DNA of 64,000 bases from Aquicoccus porphyridii (GCF_008369105.1 NZ_VINQ01000004.1:62001-126000); one strand, 5' to 3'; positions 51,670-61,099 are shown, numbered from the stretch's first letter. Numbers and translations are program-made. Notes: a model not told the origin generated them from the letters alone.

Positions 51670-52794
51670 GTGAAACTTCCACCGTTGATTCTTTATCTCG
51701 ACACACAAGATTACATTCGACTTTTCAATGAGCCAAAGGAGGGAGGCACTCATCAAACCCTCGAACAACTCTTGACCTATCGGGATCAGGGGAAGATCCT
51801 GATCGGCTATTCGTGGGCAACGATTATTGAATTCATTACAAAGCCCACAGATAAATTCCGCAAGGAACGCGTCCGTCGAGGTCAGCTAGTAAAAGATATC
51901 TGTGGAAGGAATGCATTCCCGTTCTTAACTGACCTGAAAAAAGGTTCCCGTTTCCCAAACAACGGTATTTGGCTTGAAGCTCAAGATGGGAAAATGGTCA
52001 CCGCCAAGTGGTGGCGACGTCTAATGGAGAAGCAGTATTTTGAAGCCCTTGCCGAACAGAAGAACTTTAACCGCGCTCAACGTCGGCGATTGAAGACTCG
52101 ATCAGCAATGCAACGACTTTTTAGTGAGAACACCTCCACTTGGGGAACAAAACGCGAAGACTTTCAAGGGTTTCCCGTATCTGATGAACTGATTGAAAGC
52201 GGTGTTGTGACACGCTTCATGAAAGGCCGTTGTTCAGATGCCGAGTTCGAGGAGCGAATGAATCGTTGGCTTTCCGACCCAGCCGAGTTCAGTCGGATTT
52301 TCTATGACTACGCTGACAAACCTAACCTTATAGAAGAGTTTACGGGTTCAAGCCTAGACAAGGTTGAGGATTCTCTGCAACAACTACATAAAGCAAATTC
52401 TGAGTTGGAGGAAAAAACGAGTGCGCTTCGGGAAGAACTGATCGGAGCAGGTTTAGATAAGCGCGCGGCTAAAAAGCTCACGAAACCATTCAAGGCTGTA
52501 AAGTTTGACCCTTCAAGTGTCGTCCGAAGGATAGAGGAACACATTGGTGAAGGGCGAGCAGACCACATTGGGTACTACATGCAAAGGGCATCACAAAAAA
52601 ATTATAACTTCAAACGCTCAGATTTGATGGACATCATTCAGATGTGTTACGTGCCTGATTGTGATCTTTTCCGATGCGACAAAGCGATGGCTGATCTGTA
52701 TCGCGATTACGAACCTTTTGCGGGAAAGCTGGTGGCAAAGTTTGGAGATTTGCCTGCGCGGATTGAGGAACGCTTGCGTACCCGCATCAGCTGA
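51670..52794 (+). CDS. Low-GC PIN-like-domain protein, possible nuclease
   Basis: The 374-residue protein starts at GTG 51670 (a stop lies 9 bp upstream in frame). It begins LYLDTQDYIRLF with D11 and D14, has E54 (TIIEFI), and near its end has D318/D321 and D332/D337 in a stretch DLMDIIQMCYVPDCDLFRCDK. This order of acidic residues resembles a PIN-like nuclease fold interrupted by about 250 residues of mostly helical insertion with a coiled-coil stretch near 230-270. Base composition is about 43-48% GC in lines counted, against roughly 65% for neighbours. No partner antitoxin is recognised. It may be an RNase or a defence factor (inference). Confidence 0.5.
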   Translation: MKLPPLILYLDTQDYIRLFNEPKEGGTHQTLEQLLTYRDQGKILIGYSWATIIEFITKPTDKFRKERVRRGQLVKDICGRNAFPFLTDLKKGSRFPNNGIWLEAQDGKMVTAKWWRRLMEKQYFEALAEQKNFNRAQRRRLKTRSAMQRLFSENTSTWGTKREDFQGFPVSDELIESGVVTRFMKGRCSDAEFEERMNRWLSDPAEFSRIFYDYADKPNLIEEFTGSSLDKVEDSLQQLHKANSELEEKTSALREELIGAGLDKRAAKKLTKPFKAVKFDPSSVVRRIEEHIGEGRADHIGYYMQRASQKNYNFKRSDLMDIIQMCYVPDCDLFRCDKAMADLYRDYEPFAGKLVAKFGDLPARIEERLRTRIS

Positions 52795-52980
52795 CCGTGA
52801 GCATAGTCCCCCGTAGCGCTCCTTCAGCAGACTTCCCCGCCCCGGCAATGCACAGACGCCCGGCCAGCGGGGTGTAACACCGTTTCGCCAAGGTCTGCCC
52901 CCCGACGCAATGGCGATTGATTTCCCCGTCGATTTTCTGCAAACCGCCCGGAACGGACAGCATCCCCGGGGAGGGCCAGC

Positions 52981-53772
52981 ATGACACGGATCGACGCCAC
53001 ATTCGCCAGGTTGAAGGCGGAAGGGAAGAAAGCCTTCGTGGCCTACGTGATGGCGGGCGATCCCGATTACGACACCTCGCTTGAAATCGTGAAGGGGTTG
53101 CCGGGCGCGGGCGTGGACATCATCGAGCTGGGCCAGCCCTTCACCGATCCGATGGCGGACGGGCCGACGATCCAGGCCGCCGGGCAACGGGCGCTGGCGC
53201 AGGGCATGACGCTGCAAAAGACGCTCGACATGGCGCGGGCGTTTCGCGAGACCGACAACGAGACGCCGATCGTGATGATGGGCTATTACAACCCGATCTA
53301 TTCGCGCGGGGTCGAGCGGTTCCTCGCCGATGCGAGGGAGGCGGGGATTGACGGGCTGATCATCGTGGACCTGCCGCCAGAAGAGGACGAAGAATTGTGC
53401 ATCCCGGCGCAGAAGGCGGGGCTCAATTTCATCCGGCTGGCGACGCCGACCACCGATGACAGGCGCCTGCCACGGGTGATGCAGAACACGTCGGGGTTCG
53501 TCTATTACGTCTCGATCACCGGGATCACCGGATCGGCACAGGCCGAGGCGGGCGACGTGGCGCCCGAGGTGGCGCGGATCAAGGCGGCGGGCAACCTGCC
53601 GGTGGTGGTGGGGTTCGGCATCACCACGCCCGAGGCCGCCGCGCGGATCGCCGGAGTGGCCGACGGGGCCGTGGTGGGCAGCGCCATCGTGAGCCGGATC
53701 GCGCGGGGCGACACGCCCGCCGAGGTTCTGGGGTTCGTGCGCACGCTGGCCGATGGGGCGCATTCGGCCTGA
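52981..53772 (+). CDS. trpA: Tryptophan synthase alpha subunit
   Basis: TrpA cleaves indole-3-glycerol phosphate to indole. Catalytic E49 (DIIELGQPF) and D60 (MADGPTIQ) are in place, followed by the phosphate-binding [10 protein letters not shown] region. Length 263. No trpB lies beside it, so the trp genes are split in this genome. Confidence 0.97.
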   Translation: MTRIDATFARLKAEGKKAFVAYVMAGDPDYDTSLEIVKGLPGAGVDIIELGQPFTDPMADGPTIQAAGQRALAQGMTLQKTLDMARAFRETDNETPIVMMGYYNPIYSRGVERFLADAREAGIDGLIIVDLPPEEDEELCIPAQKAGLNFIRLATPTTDDRRLPRVMQNTSGFVYYVSITGITGSAQAEAGDVAPEVARIKAAGNLPVVVGFGITTPEAAARIAGVADGAVVGSAIVSRIARGDTPAEVLGFVRTLADGAHSA

Positions 53773-53908
53773 GCGGGGCATACGGTCGCAATATCTGCCT
53801 TTGGGGTGGGCGAAACCGGCCAGATTTCGGTCGATGACCGGTTGACCCCGCGGTAATTTCTGGAAAGCCTCGGGCGAAGCGGTTAGGATCAGGGCGAGGC
53901 AACAAGGC

Positions 53909-54400
53909 ATGGGCCAGCGCAGGATGACGCTGCAGAACACCAGACAGCTTCCCCTGAAGCTCAGGGCATCGCACAAGAGCGATGTGCGCACGCAATTCGC
54001 GGCGCTGTGTTACCGCCTGAACAACGGCAAGCCCGAGATCCTGTTGATCACCAGCCGCGGCAGCAAGCGCTGGATCGTGCCCAAGGGGTGGCCAATGCAC
54101 GGTGTCACCCCCGGCGAGGCCGCGTTGCAGGAGGCGTGGGAAGAGGCCGGGGTTCAGGGCAAGGCGATCGAACGCTGCCTCGGGCTTTATTCCTATCCCA
54201 AGGACCTGGAGGACGGGACCACCCTGCCCTGCGTGGCGATGGTTTACCCGGTGCGGGTCAAGGCGCTGGCCCATGATTATCCCGAAGCCGGGCAGCGGCG
54301 GCGCAAGTGGTTTTCGCCCAAGAAAGCGGCCGCCAAGGTGAGCGAGCCCGAATTGGGGCAGATCCTGCGCACTTTCGACCCCGGGCTGTTGCGGCCATGA
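53909..54400 (+). CDS. NUDIX hydrolase
   Basis: The 163-residue protein resembles diphosphoinositol- or dinucleotide-polyphosphate NUDIX hydrolases. The box reads GWPMHGVTPGEAALQEAWEEAGV at about 60-82; the arginine of REUXEEXGU is Q74 here, while the metal-binding E78/E79 are intact. The start is ATG 53909 (GAGG upstream) or 53924. It lies between trpA and DUF1178 on the same strand. Confidence 0.85.
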   Translation: MGQRRMTLQNTRQLPLKLRASHKSDVRTQFAALCYRLNNGKPEILLITSRGSKRWIVPKGWPMHGVTPGEAALQEAWEEAGVQGKAIERCLGLYSYPKDLEDGTTLPCVAMVYPVRVKALAHDYPEAGQRRRKWFSPKKAAAKVSEPELGQILRTFDPGLLRP

Positions 54401-54468
54401 ACCCGGAGCTTGCGCCCGGGCGCTGGCGGGTTATGTAAGAGGCATGGGTTTCGGGAAAGCCGCGTGAC

Positions 54469-54903
54469 ATGATCAAGTTTTCGCTCAGATGCGCCGATGG
54501 CCACGATTTCGAAAGTTGGTTCCAGTCGACCGAGGCGTTCGACACGCTGAAGGCCGGGGGGCATCTCGTCTGTGCGGTCTGTGGCGGCACGGATGTCGAG
54601 AAGGCGGTAATGGCGCCGCGGCTCGGCACGGCGCGCGCGCCGGTGCAGGAGGGCAAGGCGGGTCCGCTCAGCGCGCCCGCAAGCCCGGCGGAACAGGCGC
54701 TGGCCGCGCTCAAGGCGCATGTCGAGGCCAATTCGGATTACGTGGGCATGGAATTCGCCCGCGAGGCGCGCGCGATCCACGAGGGCACGGCGCCCGAGCG
54801 CCCGATCTATGGCGAGGCCCGCACCGAGGAGGCACGCCGCCTGATCGAGGATGGTGTGCCGGTGGCGCCCCTGCCCTTTCGCCCCGGGCGTAAATCGAAC
54901 TGA
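54469..54903 (+). CDS. DUF1178 family protein
   Basis: The 144-residue protein has the DUF1178 N-terminus MIKFSLRCADGHDFESWFQ, then a CxxC (CAVCGG) that suggests a zinc ribbon, and the C-terminal GEARTEEARRLIEDGVPVAPLPF. Function unknown. ATG 54469, 69 bp after the NUDIX stop. Confidence 0.92.
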   Translation: MIKFSLRCADGHDFESWFQSTEAFDTLKAGGHLVCAVCGGTDVEKAVMAPRLGTARAPVQEGKAGPLSAPASPAEQALAALKAHVEANSDYVGMEFAREARAIHEGTAPERPIYGEARTEEARRLIEDGVPVAPLPFRPGRKSN

Positions 54904-54923
54904 GCGGCCCTTCTGGAGCGTGT

Positions 54924-55289
54924 CTACTTTGCTACGGTCTTGTCATAGGCTTGGCGCGCAGCATCGATCTCGTTCAGGTTTTCCAGTGCCCAATAGCCCA
55001 AGGCACTCACCGGTTCACGAAACGACTGCCCCATTTCGGTAAGGTTGTATTCAACCTTCGGCGGGATCGTCGGATGATAGGTTCGGTTCACGAGGCCATC
55101 TCTTTCCAACTCTTTCAGCGTCAAGCTCAACATGCGTTGCGAGATGCCCAGAGTCCGCTTGAGTTCATTGAATCGCATCGTCCCGTACCGGGCCAGGTAG
55201 ATGACAACAAGAACGCTCCAACGATCGCCAACACGCGACAAGACTTCGTTGATACGTTTGCAATCCGGGCATTGGGCGTTGTCCAGCAT
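54924..55289 (-). CDS. HxlR-type winged-helix regulator
   Basis: The 121-residue protein has the HxlR N-terminal CPDCKRINEVLSRVGDRWSVLVV and winged-helix core (FNELKRTLGISQRMLSLTLKELERDGLVNR, in part). C7 and C10 are a CxxC that could sense redox or electrophiles; HxlR members often do. It is divergent from the nitroreductase gene with a dyad between them. Confidence 0.93.
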   Translation of the reverse strand: MLDNAQCPDCKRINEVLSRVGDRWSVLVVIYLARYGTMRFNELKRTLGISQRMLSLTLKELERDGLVNRTYHPTIPPKVEYNLTEMGQSFREPVSALGYWALENLNEIDAARQAYDKTVAK

Positions 55290-55357
55290 GGCGGTTCCCT
55301 ATTTGTAACCGGGGTTCAAAAATGTGCCTTCTTGCGGTGGCTTTCGGTTCTTTCTAG

Positions 55358-55372
55358 ATAGTCAGTTACTAT
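55358..55372. promoter_or_regulatory. HxlR-type operator candidate
   Basis: ATAGT-CAGTT-ACTAT is a perfect 5-bp inverted repeat about 45 bp before the nitroreductase start and 70 bp from the hxlR start. Its form (TAGT/ACTA arms) fits known HxlR-family sites in general. Confidence 0.55.
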
Positions 55373-55414
55373 TACATACCGCCTTTTGAGGGCTCTGACA
55401 ATGGGAACAAGAAC

Positions 55415-56056
55415 ATGACACCGAAGCCGCTGAACGATCACCTGAGCTGGCGCTACGCCACCAAGAAAATGGACCCCGCGAAAGCGGTCCCGCAGGAAAA
55501 AGTCGATGCCATCATCGAGGCGATCCGCATGGCCCCCACATCCAGCGGCACCCAGCCGTTTGAACTGATCGTCGTGACGAACGCGCAAGTCCGTGGCCAG
55601 ATCGCCGAAGCAGCGGGCGGGCAGGCACAGATCACCGACGGGTCGCATTTGCTGGTTTTCGCAGCCTGGGACAACTACACTGCGGACAGAATTGACGACG
55701 TGGTTCAACTGAACGTCGATGCCCGTGGCGACCTGCCGATGCTGCATGCCTACTACGATAAACTGAAAGCCGCCTACCTGCCGCGCGACGCCGAGGAAAA
55801 CTATGCCCATGCTGCGCGCCAGGCCTATATCGCATTGGGTGTCGCATTGCTTGCGGCCGCCGAACAGGAAGTCGACAGCACGCCGATGGAAGGGTTTGAT
55901 CCCGAGGCCGTGGATGCGATCCTTGGTTTGAAAGAACGCGGGTTGCGCTCTGTCGTGCTCATGCCCCTGGGCTATCGTGACGCGGCGGGTGATTGGCTCT
56001 TGCCGATGGACAAGGTGCGTAAATCCCGTGATGCCATCGTCACACAAGTCGGCTAG
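55415..56056 (+). CDS. NAD(P)H-dependent nitroreductase family oxidoreductase
   Basis: The 213-residue FMN-dependent enzyme resembles NfsB (LSWRYATKKMDP, then RMAPTSSGTQPFELIVVTN). Substrates of relatives include nitroaromatics and quinones. It is probably induced through the neighbouring HxlR regulator. Composition is a little lower in GC than the core genes around. Confidence 0.92.
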   Translation: MTPKPLNDHLSWRYATKKMDPAKAVPQEKVDAIIEAIRMAPTSSGTQPFELIVVTNAQVRGQIAEAAGGQAQITDGSHLLVFAAWDNYTADRIDDVVQLNVDARGDLPMLHAYYDKLKAAYLPRDAEENYAHAARQAYIALGVALLAAAEQEVDSTPMEGFDPEAVDAILGLKERGLRSVVLMPLGYRDAAGDWLLPMDKVRKSRDAIVTQVG

Positions 56057-56492
56057 GCCAAAGCGAACGAACATGGGATTCATAAAGTTGGGTTCGAAAC
56101 GAACTGAATGATTTCATGGTCTTGCGAGAGCGCGTGGGACGCTAGAGGAAACACTTCTAAAAACCGTTGGCTGAAGCGTTTCGCCTTGTGCCCGAGACAG
56201 GGACAGGGCGAAACGCCGCGCCTCATATCAGCGGAGCGCGCGTTTCGCGAAACGCTTTGATTCGACAACATGGCAAGGCGCATTGCAGCCATTCGTGCGC
56301 CTTGCAGCATACCGACGCCCCGGGGCGCACTCCGGGCTTTCGCGGCATCATCCACGACCGTTCGCTCCGGCCTCGATGTTCCGGCCTCGATGTAAAGGCC
56401 ATTGCCGGGAATGGCAGGTCCATGCGGCCCTTGTCAGTTTCGCAGGGCGGTGGCTATGGTGCGACCAACCCCAACCTATGGAGATTTTCCCG
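56057..56492. other. Gene-free region with repeated GCGTTTCGC motifs and a 14-bp tandem
   Basis: No gene is supportable in these 436 bp. Structure: GCGTTTCGCC (56176-56185) and GGCGAAACGC (56207-56216) form a stem; a perfect 16-bp palindrome GCGTTTCGCGAAACGC lies at 56240-56255; and TCCGGCCTCGATGT is duplicated in tandem at 56366-56393. It may be the edge of past rearrangement. Confidence 0.7.
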
Positions 56493-57137
56493 ATGCATGT
56501 CGTGATCACTGGCGCCAATCGCGGCGTGGGACTGGCGCTTTCTGAAACCTACAAGGCGCGCGGCGCACAGGTAACGGGAACGTCGCGGGACGGATCGACC
56601 GGGCTTGCGCTCGACGTGGCCGACCCGGCGTCGCATCGGGCGCTGGCCGCGCGGCTCGAGGGGCAAGCGGTCGATCTTCTGGTGTGCAATGCGGGGGTTT
56701 ACCTCGACAAGGGGCAGAGCCTCGCCGAGGGTTATGCGCCGGGGATGTGGGCCGAGAGTTTCGCGGTGAACGTGACCGGCGTTTTCTTGGGCGTGCAGGC
56801 GCTGCTTCCGAACCTGCGCATGAGCGAGGGTGCGCGCATCGCCATCATTTCGAGCCAGATGGGCAGCGATACACGTGCGCCCGGCGGCTCATATATCTAT
56901 CGCGCGTCGAAGGCGGCGGCGCTCAACCTCGGGCGCAACCTTGCGACCGATCTCAGGGAGATGGGGATTGCCGTGGGCATCTACCATCCCGGCTGGGTGC
57001 GCACGGACATGGGCGGATCGTCGGCCGAGATCACCGTGGATGAGGCCGCCGCGGGGCTCTCTGCGCGGTTCGACGCGCTGTCGCTTGCCAGCACCGGGGA
57101 ATTCCTGACATGGGACGGGCGGGTGCATCCGTTCTGA
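56493..57137 (+). CDS. Short-chain dehydrogenase/reductase
   Basis: The 214-residue protein starts at ATG 56493, after GGAG with fair spacing. It has the Rossmann motif ITGANRGVG, NAG (VCNAGVY), a serine in IISSQMGS and the YxxxK motif in YRASK. It probably acts on a small carbonyl compound; the substrate is unknown. Confidence 0.9.
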   Translation: MHVVITGANRGVGLALSETYKARGAQVTGTSRDGSTGLALDVADPASHRALAARLEGQAVDLLVCNAGVYLDKGQSLAEGYAPGMWAESFAVNVTGVFLGVQALLPNLRMSEGARIAIISSQMGSDTRAPGGSYIYRASKAAALNLGRNLATDLREMGIAVGIYHPGWVRTDMGGSSAEITVDEAAAGLSARFDALSLASTGEFLTWDGRVHPF

Positions 57138-57213
57138 TCGGGTGCGCAGGGCGTTCTAGGTAGGTCGCGGCGGGTCGGAGTCTGGCCGAGCCGCCCCGGG
57201 CTTGAGCCGGGGC

Positions 57214-57251
57214 GGGCAGTACACGGTTGCGGCCATGTGCTGCCCTTTCGT
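57214..57251. repeat. Intergenic repeat family 3, second copy
   Basis: GGGCAGTACACGG (57214-57226) and CCATGTGCTGCCC (57232-57244) form an imperfect stem, and 57229-57251 matches 41761-41783 with one mismatch. It lies 75 bp before lysC. Confidence 0.65.
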
Positions 57252-57326
57252 TTGACATCCGCGACATCTTGCCCTTGGGGCCGGTCCGTCATACACCGCG
57301 CGCAATGCGAATGATGGGGAAGGCCG

Positions 57327-58565
57327 ATGCCGGTTCTCGTGATGAAATTCGGCGGCACCTCGGTCGCCACGCTGGACCGCATCCGCCGGGCCGCCAAGCG
57401 CGTGGGCGTCGAGGTGGCCAAGGGGTATGACGTGATCGTCATCGTCTCGGCCATGGCGGGCGAGACCAACAAGCTCGTCGGGTATGTCGACGAGACCTCG
57501 CCGCTTTACGATGCGCGCGAATATGACGCGGTGGTGAGCTCGGGCGAGAACGTGACCGCCGGGCTGATGGCGTTGACGCTTCAGGAGATGGACGTGCCGG
57601 CGCGCAGCTGGCAGGGCTGGCAGGTGCCGGTCAAGACCACGAGCGCGCACAGCCAGGCCCGGATCGAGGACATCGTGCCCGACAATATCCGCGCCAAGTT
57701 CGCCGAAGGGATGCGCGTGGCCGTCGTGGCCGGGTTCCAGGGCGTGAGCCCCGAGGGCCGGATTACCACGCTGGGCCGGGGCGGCAGCGACACGACCGCG
57801 GTGGCCTTTGCCGCCGCGTTCCAGGCCGAGCGGTGTGATATCTATACCGACGTGGACGGGGTCTATACCACCGATCCGCGAATCTGTGACAAGGCGCGCA
57901 AGCTCGACCGGATCGCGTTCGAGGAAATGCTGGAACTGGCCAGCCTCGGGGCGAAGGTGCTTCAGACCCGTTCGGTCGAGCTGGCCATGCGTTACAACGT
58001 GAAGCTGCGGGTGCTGAGCAGTTTCGAGGAACAATCGGACACGGCGGGCACGCTGGTCTGTGCCGAGGAGGACATCATGGAATCGAAAGTCGTCAACGGG
58101 GTCGCCTATAGCCGCGACGAGGCGAAGATGACGCTGGTCTCGGTCGCCGACCGGCCCGGCATCGCGGCGGCCATTTTCGGCCCGCTGAGCGAGGCAGGGG
58201 TGAACGTGGACATGATCATCCAGAACATTTCCGAAGAGGGGCGCACCGACATGACATTTTCCTGCCCCACCGACCAGGTGGCGCGGGCGGAAAAGGCGCT
58301 GCACGACGCCAAGGCGCGCGGCGAGATCAATTTCCACGACCTGATCGCCGATACCAACGTCGCCAAGGTCAGCGCCGTGGGCATCGGCATGCGCAGCCAG
58401 TCGGGCGTTGCCGCACGGATGTTCAAGACGCTTTCCGACGAGGGCATCAACATCAAGGTGATCGCCACTTCGGAGATCAAGATCAGCGTGTTGATCGACC
58501 GCAAGTACATGGAACTGGCCGTGCAGGCGCTGCATGATGCCTTCGCGCTGGAAAAGACGGGCTGA
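57327..58565 (+). CDS. lysC: Aspartate kinase
   Basis: LysC phosphorylates aspartate for lysine, threonine and methionine synthesis. The catalytic start MPVLVMKFGGTSVA has K7; FTSGGENVT-type and the GRGGSDTTAVA loop follow, and tandem ACT domains (from about 265) provide feedback control. Length 412, ATG at 57327. Confidence 0.97.
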   Translation: MPVLVMKFGGTSVATLDRIRRAAKRVGVEVAKGYDVIVIVSAMAGETNKLVGYVDETSPLYDAREYDAVVSSGENVTAGLMALTLQEMDVPARSWQGWQVPVKTTSAHSQARIEDIVPDNIRAKFAEGMRVAVVAGFQGVSPEGRITTLGRGGSDTTAVAFAAAFQAERCDIYTDVDGVYTTDPRICDKARKLDRIAFEEMLELASLGAKVLQTRSVELAMRYNVKLRVLSSFEEQSDTAGTLVCAEEDIMESKVVNGVAYSRDEAKMTLVSVADRPGIAAAIFGPLSEAGVNVDMIIQNISEEGRTDMTFSCPTDQVARAEKALHDAKARGEINFHDLIADTNVAKVSAVGIGMRSQSGVAARMFKTLSDEGINIKVIATSEIKISVLIDRKYMELAVQALHDAFALEKTG

Positions 58566-58756
58566 GCCCCCGGCGCGGATGTTCCGGTGATGCCTCTTGC
58601 GTCATCAGATGCACAAAAGACATGCTGACGGGGCACAACCCTTGCGCGAAACCTGGCCTGCCGGGGCCAGTTTCCCGTTTCCCTCGTGGGGGGTGTGTGG
58701 TGTAAGGTCGGCTTCGGACGCAGGATCGTGTCTGGAAGCCGGGGGGAAGAAATTCC

Positions 58757-61018
58757 ATGAGCGATGCGAGTGTGACCGACAGTCGGCAGATGCTTGGCCG
58801 GTTGCGCAATGTCATGGCCGAGGACAGCGCAGGCCAGGCGCGGCTTGACAAGATCACCGGCCTGATCGCCGAGGAAATGCATTGCGAGGTCTGCTCGGTC
58901 TACCTGTTCCGCGATGCGGATACGCTCGAACTTTGCGCGACCGAGGGGCTCAACCCCGACTCGGTGCACCAGACGCGGATGCGGCTGGGCGAGGGACTGG
59001 TCGGGCGGGTCGCACGCACCGGGCGGATCATGAACACCGCCGATGCGCCCGCCGAGCGCGGATTCCGCTACATGCCGGAAACCGGAGAGGAGGTTTTCTC
59101 GTCCTTCCTCGGCGTGCCGATCCAGCGGCTTGGCGAGAAGCTGGGCGTGCTGGTGGTGCAGTCGAAATCCAAGCGCGAATTCTCGGACGACGAGATCGAG
59201 GCGCTGGAAGTGGTGGCGATGGTGCTGGCCGAGATGGCCGAACTGGGGGTTTTCGTCGGCGAGGGCGCGGCGCTCAGGGCGCGGCACACGCAATCGGTGA
59301 TGATTCGCGGTGGCGTCGGCCAGGAGGGCGCGGCCGAGGGCCATGTCTGGCTGCACGAGCCACGGGTGGTGGTGACGAACCTCATCGCCGAGGACCCGCA
59401 TCGCGAGCTGGAGCGCCTGCACGAAGCGGTGAACCGGCTGCGGGTGAGTGTCGACCAGATGCTGGACGGTGCGCGCGGCGGTGACAAGGATCAGCTTCAG
59501 GTGCTCGAAGCCTACCGGATGTTCGCCAATTCCAAGGGCTGGCTGCGCCGGATGGAAGAGGACATCGCCCGTGGCCTGTCGGCGGAAGCGGCGGTCGAAA
59601 AGGAGCAATCGACCGCGCGGGCGCGGATGGGGCAGGTCAACGATCCCTATCTGCGCGAGCGGCTGCATGATCTCGATGACCTGTCCAACCGGCTGCTGCG
59701 CATCCTGACCGGACAGGGCACCGAGACCGGCGCCGAGATGCCCGCCGATCCGGTTCTGGTGGCGCGCAACATAGGACCGGCGGAACTGCTCGATTACGGT
59801 CGCAGCCTCAAGGGGATCGTGCTTGAGGAAGGGTCGGTCGGCTCGCATGCCGCGATCGTCGCGCGGGCGCTGGCGATTCCGTTGATCATTCATGCCGGGC
59901 GGGTCACGACCGAGGCGCTCAACGGCGATCATGTCATGATCGACGGCGACCAGGGGTTGGTGCATCTGCGCCCCGATGAAACCGTGGTCGGCGCCTTTCG
60001 CGACAAGATGGCGATGCAGGTCGAGGCGCTGGAGCGCTATGCCTCGATCCGCGACAAGGCCGCGTGCAGCCGCGATGGCGTGACGGTGGGCATGCATATG
60101 AACGCGGGGCTGATGGCCGATCTGCCCTCGCTCGCGGGGTCGGGGGCCGAGGGTGTCGGGCTGTTTCGCACCGAGTTGCAGTTTCTCGTGCGCACCAAGA
60201 TGCCCCGGCGCGGCGAATTGTCGGCGCTTTATGCGCGGGTGCTCGATGCGGCGCAGGGCAAGCGGGTGGTGTTTCGCACGCTCGATATCGGGTCGGACAA
60301 GGTCTTGCCCTACATGACGGCGCAGGACGAGCCCAACCCGGCGATGGGCTGGCGCGCGATCCGGGTGGGGCTCGACAAGCCGGGGATCATGCGGATGCAG
60401 TTGCAGGCGCTGTTGCGCGCGGCGGCGGGGCGACCGTTGGCGGTGATGTTTCCCTTTGTCGCCCAGCGCGAGGAATATGACGCGGCCTGTGCCGAGATGA
60501 ACAAGGCGCTGGAACGCGAGCGAATCCTTGGTCATGCGCTGCCCGAGGTGCTGGAAGTGGGCGCGATGCTGGAGACGCCCAGCCTTGCCTTTGCGCCCGA
60601 CAAGTTCTTTCGCGACGTCGGTTTTCTGTCGATCGGGGGCAATGATCTCAAGCAGTTCTTCTTTGCCGCCGACCGCGAGAACGAGCGGGTGCGCAAACGC
60701 TATGACACGCTCAACGTGAGTTTCCTGAGCCTGATCGAACAGATCGTGGAGCGGTGCGCGGCGACCGACACGCCGCTGAGTTTCTGCGGCGAGGATGCCG
60801 GGCGACCGGTCGAGGCGCTGTGCCTGGCGGCCATCGGTCTGCGCTGCCTGTCGATGCGTCCGGCGTCGATCGGGCCGGTGAAAAATGCGATCATGCGCAC
60901 CGACCTGGCCGAGCTGCGCGCGGTCATTCATGCCGCCCGCGAACGGGGCGATCAATCGGTGCGGCCCGCGGTCGTGGAGTATCTGCGGGACAATGGCGGG
61001 ATACCGGCCAAGGGCTAG
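58757..61018 (+). CDS. ptsP: PtsP: GAF-domain phosphoenolpyruvate-protein phosphotransferase (EI-Ntr)
   Basis: This 753-residue enzyme starts the nitrogen-type PTS phosphorelay. An N-terminal GAF domain (about 20-160) is followed by the phospho-histidine domain with H364 (EGSVGSHAAIVARA) and the PEP-binding TIM barrel with FRTLDIGSDK and GIGLFRTE-like motifs (GVGLFRTELQFLV). Output regulates metabolism and potassium uptake in relatives; the GAF domain may sense glutamine or ammonium, as shown elsewhere. It lies downstream of lysC with 190 bp between. Confidence 0.97.
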   Translation: MSDASVTDSRQMLGRLRNVMAEDSAGQARLDKITGLIAEEMHCEVCSVYLFRDADTLELCATEGLNPDSVHQTRMRLGEGLVGRVARTGRIMNTADAPAERGFRYMPETGEEVFSSFLGVPIQRLGEKLGVLVVQSKSKREFSDDEIEALEVVAMVLAEMAELGVFVGEGAALRARHTQSVMIRGGVGQEGAAEGHVWLHEPRVVVTNLIAEDPHRELERLHEAVNRLRVSVDQMLDGARGGDKDQLQVLEAYRMFANSKGWLRRMEEDIARGLSAEAAVEKEQSTARARMGQVNDPYLRERLHDLDDLSNRLLRILTGQGTETGAEMPADPVLVARNIGPAELLDYGRSLKGIVLEEGSVGSHAAIVARALAIPLIIHAGRVTTEALNGDHVMIDGDQGLVHLRPDETVVGAFRDKMAMQVEALERYASIRDKAACSRDGVTVGMHMNAGLMADLPSLAGSGAEGVGLFRTELQFLVRTKMPRRGELSALYARVLDAAQGKRVVFRTLDIGSDKVLPYMTAQDEPNPAMGWRAIRVGLDKPGIMRMQLQALLRAAAGRPLAVMFPFVAQREEYDAACAEMNKALERERILGHALPEVLEVGAMLETPSLAFAPDKFFRDVGFLSIGGNDLKQFFFAADRENERVRKRYDTLNVSFLSLIEQIVERCAATDTPLSFCGEDAGRPVEALCLAAIGLRCLSMRPASIGPVKNAIMRTDLAELRAVIHAARERGDQSVRPAVVEYLRDNGGIPAKG

Positions 61019-61035
61019 GCTGATCGGATTCACCC

Positions 61036-61059
61036 GCCCGGGCGGCTTCGCCGCTGTTC
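61036..61059. repeat. Intergenic repeat family 3, hairpin copy
   Basis: Exact reverse complement of 41627-41650, with a GCGGC-TTC-GCCGC hairpin. It lies between the convergent ptsP and ecsC genes and may serve as a bidirectional terminator. Confidence 0.7.
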
Positions 61060-61099
61060 CGGGCGGGGCGACTCAGGCTCACGGCACCTTGTGCCCGGC

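Noticed and set aside
58106-61033. 975-codon minus-strand open frame opposite ptsP and lysC
   Set aside because: It is a shadow of the real genes: composition dominated by Arg/His/Leu, no domain, and both underlying genes have clear motifs.
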